Virus record (IMG/VR): IMGVR_UViG_3300036045_000169
Location: 1 to 23,648 of that record
DNA from: a virus
Direction: 5' to 3' (one strand)
DNA: 23,648 bases
The position numbers and the translations under genes are program-made. Below are positions 1 through 6,777 of this stretch, in pieces. Every line of letters begins with the position of its first letter. Position 1 is the stretch's first letter. The notes under the pieces were generated by a model that worked only from the letters and a program-made list of their open reading frames with translations, was not told where the DNA came from and made no database searches.

Positions 1-1
1 T

Positions 2-121
2 GGCGAGTCGGAGGATGGCGAGTCGGAGGATGGCGAGTCGGAGGATGGCGAGTCGGAGGATGGCGAGTCGGAGGATGGCGAGTCGGAGGATGGCGAGTCG
101 GAGGATGGCGAGTCGGAGGAT
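2..121 (+). repeat. 15-bp tandem repeat, 8 perfect copies, coding (GESED)8
   Basis: Eight identical copies of the 15-bp unit ggcgagtcggaggat run back to back from base 2 to 121, followed by a partial copy (ggcgag). The unit is five codons long, so changes in copy number keep the VWA-like reading frame. It encodes a strongly acidic GESED pentapeptide. The array reaches the window edge, so the true copy number may be higher. There are no spacers between units, so it is not a CRISPR array. Confidence 0.95.
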
Positions 122-1012
122 GGCGAGGGAGAATCTCAAGCCCCTACACCCTCCGAGGATGGCGACGAAGACGGGGACAGCACCGACGGTGCGGGCGACT
201 CCGGCGCCCAGCAGGAAAGCTCCCAGGAACCCACGAAGCGCGACCCCGCCAACGGTCAGTGTGGCTCCGGTGCCGGCGGCGAAACCCTCCCCGACGAGCC
301 CTCCGAAGGTCAGCTCGACGAAGACGGCGACCCGATCTCGTTCCACTCCGAGCAAGAGATGGAGGCGATCTCGCAGGAAGCCGCCGAAGTCATCGCCAAG
401 GCCGAAGCCAAGGCGCGCGGCACCGTCCCCGCTGCGCTGGCTCGCTGGGCCGATGCCGCCCTCCTCCCGCCCCAGGTGCGCTGGGAAAGCCGCTTGCGCC
501 GCCTCGCAACTGTCGTGGTCCGCAAAGCCGGCCGCGAAACCAAAACCTACGCCCGCCCCCACCGCCGACAGATTTGCTTGGGGACCCCCGCGATCTTGGC
601 CACCCGCGAGGCCAAGGTCTGCGACGTGTGGTTCGCGATCGATACCTCGGGCTCCATGAGCCCCACAGATCTGCGGAAAGCCGTCACCGAGCTGGAAGGG
701 ATGCTCTCCTCGCAGCTCGGCACGGTCTCAGTGCTGGCCTGCGACGCCGCCGTCCAGGGACGGCCTACGAAGGTCGAGTCCTGGCGGGACGTGGTCCCCA
801 TGCTCACCGGCGGCGGCGGAACCAACTTTCGCCCGATCTTCGACGAGTACCAGGCCGCCAAGATCAAGCCGAAGCTGATCGTGATCGCGACCGACGGTGA
901 CGGCCCGGCTCCCGCCCAAGCTCCCAAGGGCGTCGGCGTGGTCTGGCTGCTGACCTCGGCCTATTGTCGCGCCCCCGTGAGCTGGGGCGAACAGATCTGT
1001 CTCGGCACCTGA
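2..1012 (+). CDS. VWA-like domain protein (DUF2201 type), 5'-truncated by the window edge
   Basis: The reading frame is open from base 2, so the start lies upstream of the window. The visible N-terminal part is an acidic, low-complexity segment that opens with eight GESED repeats and continues with D/E/G/S-rich sequence. From about base 359 a folded domain follows. It contains a metal-ion-dependent adhesion-site-like motif, DTSGSMS (near bases 643-663), then GGGGTNFRPIF and IATDGDG, and ends in PVSWGEQICLGT. This order matches the VWA-like C-terminal domain of DUF2201 proteins, which often carry a metallopeptidase-like N-terminal half and are encoded beside a MoxR-type AAA ATPase. Neither partner is visible here; both would lie upstream. 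The family is thought to work with the ATPase as a chaperone or remodelling pair. The domain call is fairly secure, but its role in a phage is unknown. Confidence 0.75.
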   Translation, partial: GESEDGESEDGESEDGESEDGESEDGESEDGESEDGESEDGEGESQAPTPSEDGDEDGDSTDGAGDSGAQQESSQEPTKRDPANGQCGSGAGGETLPDEPSEGQLDEDGDPISFHSEQEMEAISQEAAEVIAKAEAKARGTVPAALARWADAALLPPQVRWESRLRRLATVVVRKAGRETKTYARPHRRQICLGTPAILATREAKVCDVWFAIDTSGSMSPTDLRKAVTELEGMLSSQLGTVSVLACDAAVQGRPTKVESWRDVVPMLTGGGGTNFRPIFDEYQAAKIKPKLIVIATDGDGPAPAQAPKGVGVVWLLTSAYCRAPVSWGEQICLGT

Positions 1013-1020
1013 CCGCACCT

Positions 1021-1074
1021 AGTCTTCTCCCGGCGCGTGAGCTTCCTCCAACCCCGGAGAGAAGACTCACGCGC
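1021..1074 (+). other. Interleaved inverted repeats, possible H-type RNA pseudoknot
   Basis: Just after the VWA-like stop codon, bases 1021-1033 pair with 1054-1067 (agtcttctc with gagaagact, plus ccgg with ccgg across one bulge). Bases 1033-1041 (gcgcgtgag) pair with 1066-1074 (ctcacgcgc). The order is A-B-A'-B', which is a pseudoknot topology and not a simple hairpin; the two downstream arms share two bases. No T-run follows directly, so it is not a classical terminator. It lies in the leader of the gene starting at 1208. Function is unknown. Confidence 0.4.
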
Positions 1075-1092
1075 TAGCCGGTGGAAGTTCTA

Positions 1093-1139
1093 CATTTTTT
1101 CATTTTTTATGTTGCTGTTTTACTGGAATCAGGTAAAGT
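1093..1139 (+). promoter_or_regulatory. AT-rich candidate promoter with UP-like T-tracts
   Basis: Two T6 tracts (1095-1100 and 1103-1108) stand out in this GC-rich sequence. They lie directly upstream of a weak -35-like TTGCTG (1112-1117) and, after a 16-base spacer, a -10-like TAAAGT (1134-1139). The A/T block sits where an UP element would be. The match to the sigma-70 consensus is modest, and a phage-specific promoter cannot be excluded. It would drive the gene starting at 1208. Confidence 0.3.
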
Positions 1140-1207
1140 CTACTCACGAAGCGCCAACCGGGCACTTCTCCCCAAAACCAACCGAACCAACAAAGAAAAC
1201 CGAAACC

Positions 1208-2068
1208 ATGAACGCACCGAAGTTTCACACGCACCTCTCCATCGCAGCCTCTTCTACCGCGGATTCCGACCTTGCGGGCAAAGTGATCTGGTGGTCCCTT
1301 TCCGGGGACGTGCGGATCTCCGAGATCAACGCCGCCCTCGACGATGCCGGGCTCCCCGAGGAGTACCGGCTCAAGCAGCCTTCGTCTGGGAAACGGATCG
1401 AGCGCACGCTCAAGCAGGTCGCCTTCAAAGGCCAGATCGTGCGCCCTGGCAAGAAAGGCGGCTACGTCCTGATCTCCGAAGGTCAAGATGCGGGGGGCGA
1501 CAACGCCTACTCGCAGGAGCTGCGGGTTTGGACCGAGGTCCAGGACATGACCGAAGTGCTCTGCCTCTCGGATGAGGCGCATTCCAAGGCCGACATCGTG
1601 CGCGAGGTCTTCGCGCACCACTCCGAAGTGGTCGCGACACCGGACGTGAGCAACTGGCTCTCGACGTTCGTGATCAAGAACGTCTCCGCGGTCTCTCTGC
1701 GCAACACCGGCGGGTACTACTTCATCCCATCGGGCGACCTCCCCTTGTGGGGCAAGATTCAGCGGGTGCTGGAGCAGGTCTCGCAGCACGAGATCTACGA
1801 CCTTCCGGCGCACACCAAAGCCACCGCGATGCGCGCGGTGATGAAGGCGGTCATGGAAGAGGCCGAGCTGGCGCTGTCTCTGGTCGCGGAAGCCGCCGAG
1901 ACCAACATGAACCGGCGCGGCATCGCATCCCGCTCCGATGAGCTGGACGCCCTGACCGAGAAGCTGATCAAGTACGAAGACATCCTCGGGGTCACGCTCG
2001 GGGTCCTGAAAGACCGGGCGAAGGGGCTCAAGGAGCGCCTGGCCGCCAAGCTGCTGGCCGACGACTGA
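1208..2068 (+). CDS. Phage protein of unknown function (possibly DUF6744-like), 286 aa
   Basis: The ATG at 1208 is preferred over an upstream in-frame GTG at 1037, because the intervening 57 codons run through the AT-rich leader and encode an unlikely F/Y-rich stretch. There is no Shine-Dalgarno; the leader is C/A-rich and nearly free of G. The N-terminal half has an alternating pattern that could be winged-helix-like (RISEINAALDDAGLP, then a basic RTLKQVAFKGQIVRPGKKGGYVLI). The middle has NTGGYYFIPSGDLPLW. The C-terminal third (about residues 195-286) is helical and charged. The overall look recalls DUF6744-type phage proteins, but I recognise this only loosely. No catalytic motif is visible. 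An intrinsic terminator follows. Confidence 0.7.
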   Translation: MNAPKFHTHLSIAASSTADSDLAGKVIWWSLSGDVRISEINAALDDAGLPEEYRLKQPSSGKRIERTLKQVAFKGQIVRPGKKGGYVLISEGQDAGGDNAYSQELRVWTEVQDMTEVLCLSDEAHSKADIVREVFAHHSEVVATPDVSNWLSTFVIKNVSAVSLRNTGGYYFIPSGDLPLWGKIQRVLEQVSQHEIYDLPAHTKATAMRAVMKAVMEEAELALSLVAEAAETNMNRRGIASRSDELDALTEKLIKYEDILGVTLGVLKDRAKGLKERLAAKLLADD

Positions 2069-2084
2069 CCGACCCGGTCTCCCT

Positions 2085-2108
2085 CGCCCCCGAGTCGGGG
2101 GCGTTCTT
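2085..2108 (+). terminator. Intrinsic terminator after the 286-aa gene
   Basis: An 8-bp GC stem (2085-2092 with 2096-2103, cgcccccg with cgggggcg) closes a 3-base loop and is followed at once by ttctt. It lies 17 bases after the stop codon of the upstream gene, which fits transcription ending or attenuating here. Confidence 0.75.
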
Positions 2109-2188
2109 GCTACTCGGAGAGACTCCCTCCGGGTGGCTAGCGCGATTCCGACTCCTAACCTCCCAACCCACCGAAAGACCGAACCCTC

Positions 2189-2461
2189 ATGCTCACCGAA
2201 CAAGAACGAATCTCTACCCGTGATGTTGCGCAAAGCTTCCGAGATTGCGCGAAGCTCTTTGTCGAGAGTGCTTCCGAAGAAGCCATCGAAGCCGCTTCCG
2301 AGCGGATGGAGAACGCGATCTACAGCGTCCCCAAGGGCTACTTGCTCGAACAGATCGCGCTCGCCATCCGCACGATGGCCTCGACACTCGACCTGGAGAA
2401 TCCCGATCCCGAAACTCTGCTCGTTCTGGCGGATACCATTCAATGTTTGGCGGATTGCTGA
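2189..2461 (+). CDS. Hypothetical small acidic protein, 90 aa
   Basis: A small, acidic, almost fully helical protein with no motif that I recognise. The ATG at 2189 follows a C/A-rich leader that has almost no G and no Shine-Dalgarno, like the leader of the gene at 1208. Codon use is GC-rich at third positions, in keeping with real coding. It ends nine bases before the sigma-like gene, so the two are probably cotranscribed. The larger frames that cross this stretch have arginine-rich shadow compositions. Function unknown. Confidence 0.65.
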   Translation: MLTEQERISTRDVAQSFRDCAKLFVESASEEAIEAASERMENAIYSVPKGYLLEQIALAIRTMASTLDLENPDPETLLVLADTIQCLADC

Positions 2462-2470
2462 GGCGCCAAC

Positions 2471-3046
2471 ATGAGCCAAACCAAGTCAGACCTCTACCAA
2501 GAGCTTCACGCGACCGTAGCCAAAGCCATCGGCGCCGCGTGCCGGAAATGGACGTATGTCGACCGGGGAGACATGGAGTCGGCGGCGTGGATCTTCGCGA
2601 TCGAGGCGATGGCGCGATTCAACCCCGAGTTGGGGGTCCCGGCGAAGAACTACATCACGAGCGTGCTGGCGCGGGCGCTGCCAAACGAAGTCCGGCGCTG
2701 CCTGTCCGCCGTCACGTTGCGGCGGAATCACGAGTACAAGGTCAACGTCGCAGACGTGATTCCTGTTGCGTTCGACCCTACCCTCGACGAGGCATTGTTC
2801 GGCGTCCCTGAATCCATGGAAGACGCCTACTTCCGACATGAGCGAGCAGTTCAGGTGAGGCAGGCGGCGGAAGAGGTGGAGTCGGACCCTCGACTTCGGG
2901 AGGCGCTGCTCTCGGAAGAGCGTGGGCCGCTGGTCAAGCTCGTGCGGGACCACGGGCGGCACAAGAACTATTGGTGCGAGCGGATGGTCGAGTCGCGCGC
3001 CCGCTTGAAGCAGAAGCTGATCTCCCTCAACCTCCACTGCGCATGA
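2471..3046 (+). CDS. Sigma-70 family-like protein, divergent, 191 aa
   Basis: Residues about 30-80 resemble sigma-70 region 2: an acidic DRGDMESAAWIFAIEAMARF followed by NPELGVPAKNYITSVLARAL and a basic NEVRRC. This follows the usual pattern of a helix, then F-x-P-x-x-G, then a second helix. Residues about 140-182 could be a degenerate region 4, ending in ESRARLKQKL. The usual -35-recognising helix-turn-helix is not obvious. If active, it would bind host RNA polymerase and direct it to phage promoters. A GAGG at 2460-2463 is a plausible ribosome binding site, seven bases before the ATG. The gene overlaps the next by 4 bp (ATGA). The region 2 assignment rests on pattern recognition and is moderately secure; activity is inferred. 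Confidence 0.6.
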   Translation: MSQTKSDLYQELHATVAKAIGAACRKWTYVDRGDMESAAWIFAIEAMARFNPELGVPAKNYITSVLARALPNEVRRCLSAVTLRRNHEYKVNVADVIPVAFDPTLDEALFGVPESMEDAYFRHERAVQVRQAAEEVESDPRLREALLSEERGPLVKLVRDHGRHKNYWCERMVESRARLKQKLISLNLHCA

Positions 3047-3675
3047 CCCCGCACCTCGACCCCGCACTCCCCATCCGCCAGATCTGCGAACCCTCCAGCA
3101 ATCCCAACGTCATGCCGCCGGCCGACTTTGACCGGCTGGTTGCCAACATCGCCGCGGAGGGCTTTCTCCAGCCCGTTCTCGTGCGGGCGCTGGAGAACAG
3201 GCCGGACCGTTTCGAGGTGGTCGACGGTGTGCATCGCGTGCGCGCAGCCTCGGAAGTCGGGCTCGATGAGGTGCCGGCGGTGGTGCTGCCGCCGGACTAC
3301 CCGGTCGAGAAGGTCCGACTTCTCCAGATCGGGATGAACAGGCTCCGCGGTCAGCTCGACCTCACGATGGTCGCGGCAACCCTATCCGACCTGAGAGACA
3401 CACTCGGGCTGGACCTGACGCTCTCGGGGTTCAGCGAGGACGACATCGAAGGGCTGCTCGCAGCAGCGGCTCCGAGCGACATCAACCGCATTCTCGCCGA
3501 ACAAGGCGGGGGGGATGAGCCGGAAGACCGGGACCCGTCGGCTCCGGTGTTCGAGCTGCGGTTGGAGTTCGATTCGGCGGCGAAGCTCAAGGCAACAAAG
3601 CGGGCGCTCAAGAAAGCTGCCGGCAAAGGTGGCACTTTGGCTCAGGGTATGCTACGAGCACTGGGAATCGAGTAG
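3043..3675 (+). CDS. ParB/Srx-fold domain protein, 210 aa
   Basis: The ATG at 3043 overlaps the previous stop codon (ATGA), which is better than an upstream in-frame start that would add 24 shadow-like residues. Residues about 8-105 show the ParB N-terminal fold: ICEPSSNPNVMPPADFDRLV, then GFLQPVLVRAL, the signature DGVHRVRAA (61-69) and VPAVVLP. A helical segment with MNRLRGQLD follows. Residues 155-166 form an acidic linker, and the C-terminus is a short basic domain. In phages such proteins may bind or nick DNA, bind or hydrolyse nucleotides, or regulate transcription. The usual DNA-binding helix-turn-helix domain of chromosomal ParB is not obvious and no ParA partner is seen, so a partition role is not supported. 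Confidence 0.75.
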   Translation: MTPHLDPALPIRQICEPSSNPNVMPPADFDRLVANIAAEGFLQPVLVRALENRPDRFEVVDGVHRVRAASEVGLDEVPAVVLPPDYPVEKVRLLQIGMNRLRGQLDLTMVAATLSDLRDTLGLDLTLSGFSEDDIEGLLAAAAPSDINRILAEQGGGDEPEDRDPSAPVFELRLEFDSAAKLKATKRALKKAAGKGGTLAQGMLRALGIE

Positions 3676-3682
3676 ATGCCCA

Positions 3683-5158
3683 ATGCTCTTGGCGGTCGAC
3701 AATAGCTGGACCTTCGTGCGGCAGGCTTCCGAAGAGGAGCTGCGCTGGCTCAACGAGTTTCTCTCCTTCGAGAACACCAAAGCAAAGTGGGCGAGGTCCC
3801 AGGGGTACAACGTCCAAGACCGGGTGAGGCTGCTTCGTGTTCGCCCGAACCTGGACCCTACGTTTCCGACCGGGCTGCTCTCGACCGTGGAAGCCGGTTG
3901 CGGGCGGGCGGGCTTCCGGGTGGACAAGCTCGAGCTGAGGGCGCCGATGCCGGAGTTTGACTTGAGCGCTCTGCGAGAAGCACCGTGGGAGATGGTGGGG
4001 GCGTACGCGCATCAGGTGGACGCGATCGAGCAGTGGCTCCTGGGAGGCCCCAGGATGGTCGCGCACCCGCAGCCGGGCCGCGGCATCATCTGGGCGCCCA
4101 CCGCGTCTGGGAAGGGCCGTATCGCGGCTGGGATAGCCCATGCGGTCCCTGGCCGCTGGCTCTTCGCCGTGCATCGGGGTCACCTCGCGCTCGACGTGCG
4201 GGGTCGCTGGGAGAAGCTGACGGGGACCGAGGCCGGCTTCATTGGGGACGGGCAGTGGACAGAGGGGGAGAGACTGACGTGTGCGACTCTCCAGTCCCTC
4301 TACGCCGCCAAGGGGACGCCGAGGTACGCGGGGCTCGTGGAGCGAGTTACGGGCGTGATCACGGATGAGAGTCACACGGCGCCCGCGGCGACCTTCTATT
4401 CCGTGCTCCAGTCTTTCCGAAACGCTCGGCTGAGAGTCGGGCTTTCGGGGACGCCGCTGGACCGGGGGGACAGGCGGTCGATGGTGGCGGTGGGCGCGAT
4501 CGGGCCGGTGGTGTACCGGATTCTTGCGAAGACGCTTCAGGACCGGGGGGTGCTGGCGGTGCCGACCGTGCGCATCGTGCCGGTGTACCAGTCCCTCCCG
4601 GATTTCTGCGAGTGGAGGCAGGTCTACGAGTCCCTGATCTGTCGGTCGAAGCATCGCAACGGTGCGGTGTTGGCGGCGATGGCGAAGGCCAAGGCGGAAG
4701 GGGAGGTGCCTGGGATCGTGTTCGTGCGGTCGGTAGACCATGGAAGGACGCTGACAAAGCTGGCGAATGCGCAGGGCATCACGACCAAGTTCGTGCATGG
4801 CTCGGCGACGCTGCCGGAGCGGAAGGCGGCGTGCCAGCAGCTCGAAAGCGGGCGCACGGATTTCATCGTCGCGACCAAGGTCTTTACGGAGGGAGTCGAC
4901 ATCCCCAGCCTTGCGACCGTGATCAATGCACAAGGGGGTAAGAGCGTGATCGATACCCTCCAGCAGATCGGTCGCGGAATGCGAGTCACGAAGAACAAAA
5001 CCACGGTGACGGTATGGGAGTTTGGGGACAAGGGGAATCCGTGGACGAACAGTCATGCCAAGGCGCGGGTGGCGGCTTGCCAGCGGGAGGGATATCGCTG
5101 CATCGTCGATCACACGCTTTGGCCCGAGAGGGCCACTGAAAGAACGCATCACCCATGA
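3683..5158 (+). CDS. SF2 DNA helicase, UvsW/RadD-like, 491 aa
   Basis: A DEAD/DEAH-type superfamily 2 helicase. Motif I is APTASGKG (138-145), motif II is DESH (228-231) and motif III is SGTP (255-258). The second RecA domain has ATKVFTEGVDIP (397-408) and motif VI QQIGRGMR (427-434). The last residue of the Walker A is Gly where Thr or Ser is normal. About 105 residues precede the helicase core, as in UvsW-type proteins with a small N-terminal domain. The ATG at 3683 lies 7 bases after the ParB-like stop; frames further upstream read poorly. Likely role: branch migration, R-loop or fork remodelling during recombination-dependent replication, next to the RecA and SbcCD genes in this window. 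Confidence 0.85.
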   Translation: MLLAVDNSWTFVRQASEEELRWLNEFLSFENTKAKWARSQGYNVQDRVRLLRVRPNLDPTFPTGLLSTVEAGCGRAGFRVDKLELRAPMPEFDLSALREAPWEMVGAYAHQVDAIEQWLLGGPRMVAHPQPGRGIIWAPTASGKGRIAAGIAHAVPGRWLFAVHRGHLALDVRGRWEKLTGTEAGFIGDGQWTEGERLTCATLQSLYAAKGTPRYAGLVERVTGVITDESHTAPAATFYSVLQSFRNARLRVGLSGTPLDRGDRRSMVAVGAIGPVVYRILAKTLQDRGVLAVPTVRIVPVYQSLPDFCEWRQVYESLICRSKHRNGAVLAAMAKAKAEGEVPGIVFVRSVDHGRTLTKLANAQGITTKFVHGSATLPERKAACQQLESGRTDFIVATKVFTEGVDIPSLATVINAQGGKSVIDTLQQIGRGMRVTKNKTTVTVWEFGDKGNPWTNSHAKARVAACQREGYRCIVDHTLWPERATERTHHP

Positions 5159-5424
5159 ACCAAGAAGATGTACCGGTCACGATCTTGCTCCCCAAGGCGC
5201 TTCATGCCGTGTTCTGCCGCGCCTTGGCACAGGCAACGGAGGAGCAACTCCAGGCGCCCGGACACACCCGGACGGTGAGGGTCAAGATGGCTCACGTCCT
5301 AAGGACGGCACTCCAGATCGGGGCGCCCTACGTGCTGGAGGAGCTGAGGGCACAGAGCCGGGAGGCAGTCCAGGCGGATGAACCACCGGTAGCGGAGGAC
5401 GAGATCTCGCCCTTGTCGGCCTGA
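5155..5424 (+). CDS. Hypothetical protein, 89 aa
   Basis: Starts with an ATGA overlap of the SF2 helicase stop codon, so it is probably translationally coupled. The first half begins with PVTILLPKALHAVF, which could be a beta strand followed by a helix as in ribbon-helix-helix proteins. The second half, VRVKMAHVLRTALQIG, is a basic helix, and the C-terminus is acidic. No family is recognised. It is the last gene before the long intergenic region, so it ends an operon. Confidence 0.6.
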   Translation: MNQEDVPVTILLPKALHAVFCRALAQATEEQLQAPGHTRTVRVKMAHVLRTALQIGAPYVLEELRAQSREAVQADEPPVAEDEISPLSA

Positions 5425-5581
5425 CTCTCTCTCCACGTAGACTAACAATCCTGCCGTAGAGGTACGACTCCAGCATCCTGAGAGTGCCTAAGTTTCACTC
5501 AAGCTCTCAGTCAATCTCTACCTGATTACTGGACTTACAGTCTTGGCTTAGGTCTTGGCATGATCCCTGCAATTCTGAATC

Positions 5582-5632
5582 TCTGACTCTGAATTCAGAG
5601 TCTCTGAGAATTCAGAGTCAGATCTTTTTTTT
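5582..5632 (+). terminator. Strong intrinsic terminator, 15-bp stem and T8
   Basis: Bases 5582-5596 (tctgactctgaattc) pair perfectly with 5608-5622 (gaattcagagtcaga) around an 11-base loop. The stem is followed by tc and then eight T at 5625-5632. The left arm also lies within the 18-bp palindrome at 5585-5602, so two mutually exclusive hairpins can form. This would end the transcript of the helicase and the 89-aa gene. Confidence 0.8.
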
Positions 5633-5701
5633 GTTTTCTTCCGATTCGTCTGCAGACTGCTTCGCAGTCTTTGACTCTCTCCAGAAAACAAAAAAAAGAT
5701 C
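5621..5701. repeat. 19-bp perfect inverted repeat with T8/A8 arms and an inner hairpin
   Basis: The left arm 5621-5639 (gatc, T8, g, T4, ct) is the exact reverse complement of the right arm 5683-5701. The 43-base loop holds a second hairpin, 7 bp with a 3-base loop (agactgc 5654-5660, gcagtct 5664-5670). The whole can extrude as a cruciform or fold into a long RNA hairpin. Confidence 0.9.
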
Positions 5702-5729
5702 CGGCGATGTAGTCAAAATCCCTACATCG
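5683..5729 (-). terminator. Possible - strand terminator mirroring the + strand one
   Basis: Read on the - strand, an 8-bp hairpin (cgatgtag 5705-5712 with ctacatcg 5722-5729, 9-base loop) is followed after seven bases by T8. The long spacing from stem to T-run makes it weaker than the + strand terminator. No - strand gene lies immediately to its right, so it would guard against antisense transcription. Confidence 0.35.
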
Positions 5730-5877
5730 AAGAAATTTCGGCCTCCGACAGCAGGTCCAGCGAAGTCAGGTCTCACAAAAATATTTAGGGCTTAGTCAAA
5801 ACTTGAGAGAGTACCGAAACTCAGGATCGCGCAAGAAGTCCTAGGAGCCTCCCTGGTCTCTTCCGAGGTGCGAACCC

Positions 5878-6777
5878 TTGCCCACTAGCCCCCACCCCCC
5901 TAAGCCCGATCCTGGAGGCTCCCAGGAAGTCTCAGGGGCCAAGGCAACCAGCACCGCCAAGAAAGTCGGCGCCGCTGCGGCGCCTTTCAAGAGATTAGGC
6001 CCCGCGCCTAGAGCAAACACACAAGGTAGGGTAATCTCCTACTTTCGAGACGAGCACGGCCAAGTTTGGGGGGCCATGCTCGCGCCGGTCGGGGGCTCGC
6101 TGCCTCGCTGGGAAATGCCGCGCGAGGTCTACGATGCTGTGGCCCCGCGACTCTTTGCCCCGATTCCGGCTTGCTACCGCCCCGCCTTCCCGCTGGTCCG
6201 GGAAGAGCCAATGGATACAGTGGCGCATTTCATGGGTCTCGCCTGGAAGGCGGTTCTTCGGCGTCACGAGCCCCGAGCCAAGGGTTATCTTTCTAGGCTG
6301 TACGGAAAGAAAAAGGCGGCAGCGCTTCCGCCGGGTCGAATCAAAACCCTCGGAGAAGCCGGCGCCGTACTGCGCTCATTCGGCCTGTCCCCGTGGGTAT
6401 TCTTCGAGTGGTGCTGGCGCCGAGAAGTCGAGCGCTTTGGACGCACTCCCAAGCTCTACATCGTCGGCACCCGCGCCCACGTCAAGCGCTGGGCTCGCAC
6501 CTGTCTCGATGAGTACGGCACCCAGCTCCAAGCCGTGAAGTTCATCGTCCCGCTCTCCGCGGTTTCGGAGCTTCTCTCCCTCCAGCGCAACGCCCACCAC
6601 ACCCTCCGCGTCCGCCGAGCTTCTCTCCCCCACGTCGCCCTGCAAGTTCTCGACGAGGTCCTCCCTCAGCCTGTCTTTGTGAGGCTCCTCCGGGACGCAC
6701 ACGCGCAAGTCACCATGCAGACCGCGCTCTTCGAGCACCAAGTCCGCCAAGGTCTCTGGGTCTGGCCCAACGCATGA
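5878..6777 (+). CDS. Unknown protein directly upstream of the replicative helicase, 299 aa
   Basis: The start is TTG at 5878, supported by a GAGGTG at 5865-5870 with 7-base spacing. The first in-frame ATG is codon 67, which would cut into protein-like sequence. The first 45 residues are rich in P, K, S and A and probably disordered. Residues about 50-95 (GRVISYFRDEHGQVWGAML...) look like a small beta domain. The remainder is helical and basic with W-rich SPWVFFEWCWRREVERFG and AHVKRWARTC. No nucleotide-binding motif is visible. It overlaps the DnaB-like helicase by 4 bp. Phage helicase loaders and replication initiators often occupy this position, so such a role is a reasonable but unproven guess. 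Confidence 0.65.
   Translation: MPTSPHPPKPDPGGSQEVSGAKATSTAKKVGAAAAPFKRLGPAPRANTQGRVISYFRDEHGQVWGAMLAPVGGSLPRWEMPREVYDAVAPRLFAPIPACYRPAFPLVREEPMDTVAHFMGLAWKAVLRRHEPRAKGYLSRLYGKKKAAALPPGRIKTLGEAGAVLRSFGLSPWVFFEWCWRREVERFGRTPKLYIVGTRAHVKRWARTCLDEYGTQLQAVKFIVPLSAVSELLSLQRNAHHTLRVRRASLPHVALQVLDEVLPQPVFVRLLRDAHAQVTMQTALFEHQVRQGLWVWPNA

Larger units (their letters stand above)
5425..5877. other. Long intergenic region with nested inverted repeats; transcription boundary or candidate origin
   Basis: This 453-base stretch is the only long gap between genes. It is visibly richer in A/T than the flanks and I see no convincing coding frame. It contains five copies of GACTCT/AGAGTC (5424, 5585, 5597, 5614 and 5672), an 18-bp perfect palindrome (5585-5602), a 15-bp hairpin with T8 (5582-5632) and a 19-bp inverted repeat of T8/A8 arms (5621-5639 and 5683-5701). 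A further 8-bp hairpin lies at 5705-5729. Two copies of gtcttggc (5540 and 5552) are 12 bases apart. It separates the sigma/ParB/helicase cluster from the replisome genes. Termination is well supported; an origin role is only a guess from the cruciform-forming, A/T-rich context. Confidence 0.6.

Noticed and set aside
2-121. Tandem repeats as a CRISPR array
   Set aside because: Units are 15 bp with no spacers and encode a regular acidic peptide in frame.
15-659. + frame with MASRR repeats, 214 aa
   Set aside because: Shadow of the VWA-like gene. It is very rich in Arg, Pro and Ser, while the other frame has a clear domain and acidic linker.
1037-1207. GTG start giving a 57-residue N-terminal extension with a hydrophobic stretch
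   Set aside because: It runs through the AT-rich leader and the inverted repeats; the hydrophobic residues come from T-tracts. The ATG at 1208 gives a natural start.
1100-2479. Long - strand open frame, 459 aa
   Set aside because: Antisense to the 286-aa gene and the 90-aa gene. Arg/Gly/His-rich shadow composition and no motif.
3043-3675. ParB-like protein as part of a plasmid-type ParABS partition system
   Set aside because: No ParA gene, no parS-like repeat cluster and no helix-turn-helix domain are visible, so plasmid partition is not supported.
3608-5152. Long - strand open frame, 514 aa
   Set aside because: Antisense to the SF2 helicase, whose motifs are clear. It is an Arg/Pro/His-rich shadow.
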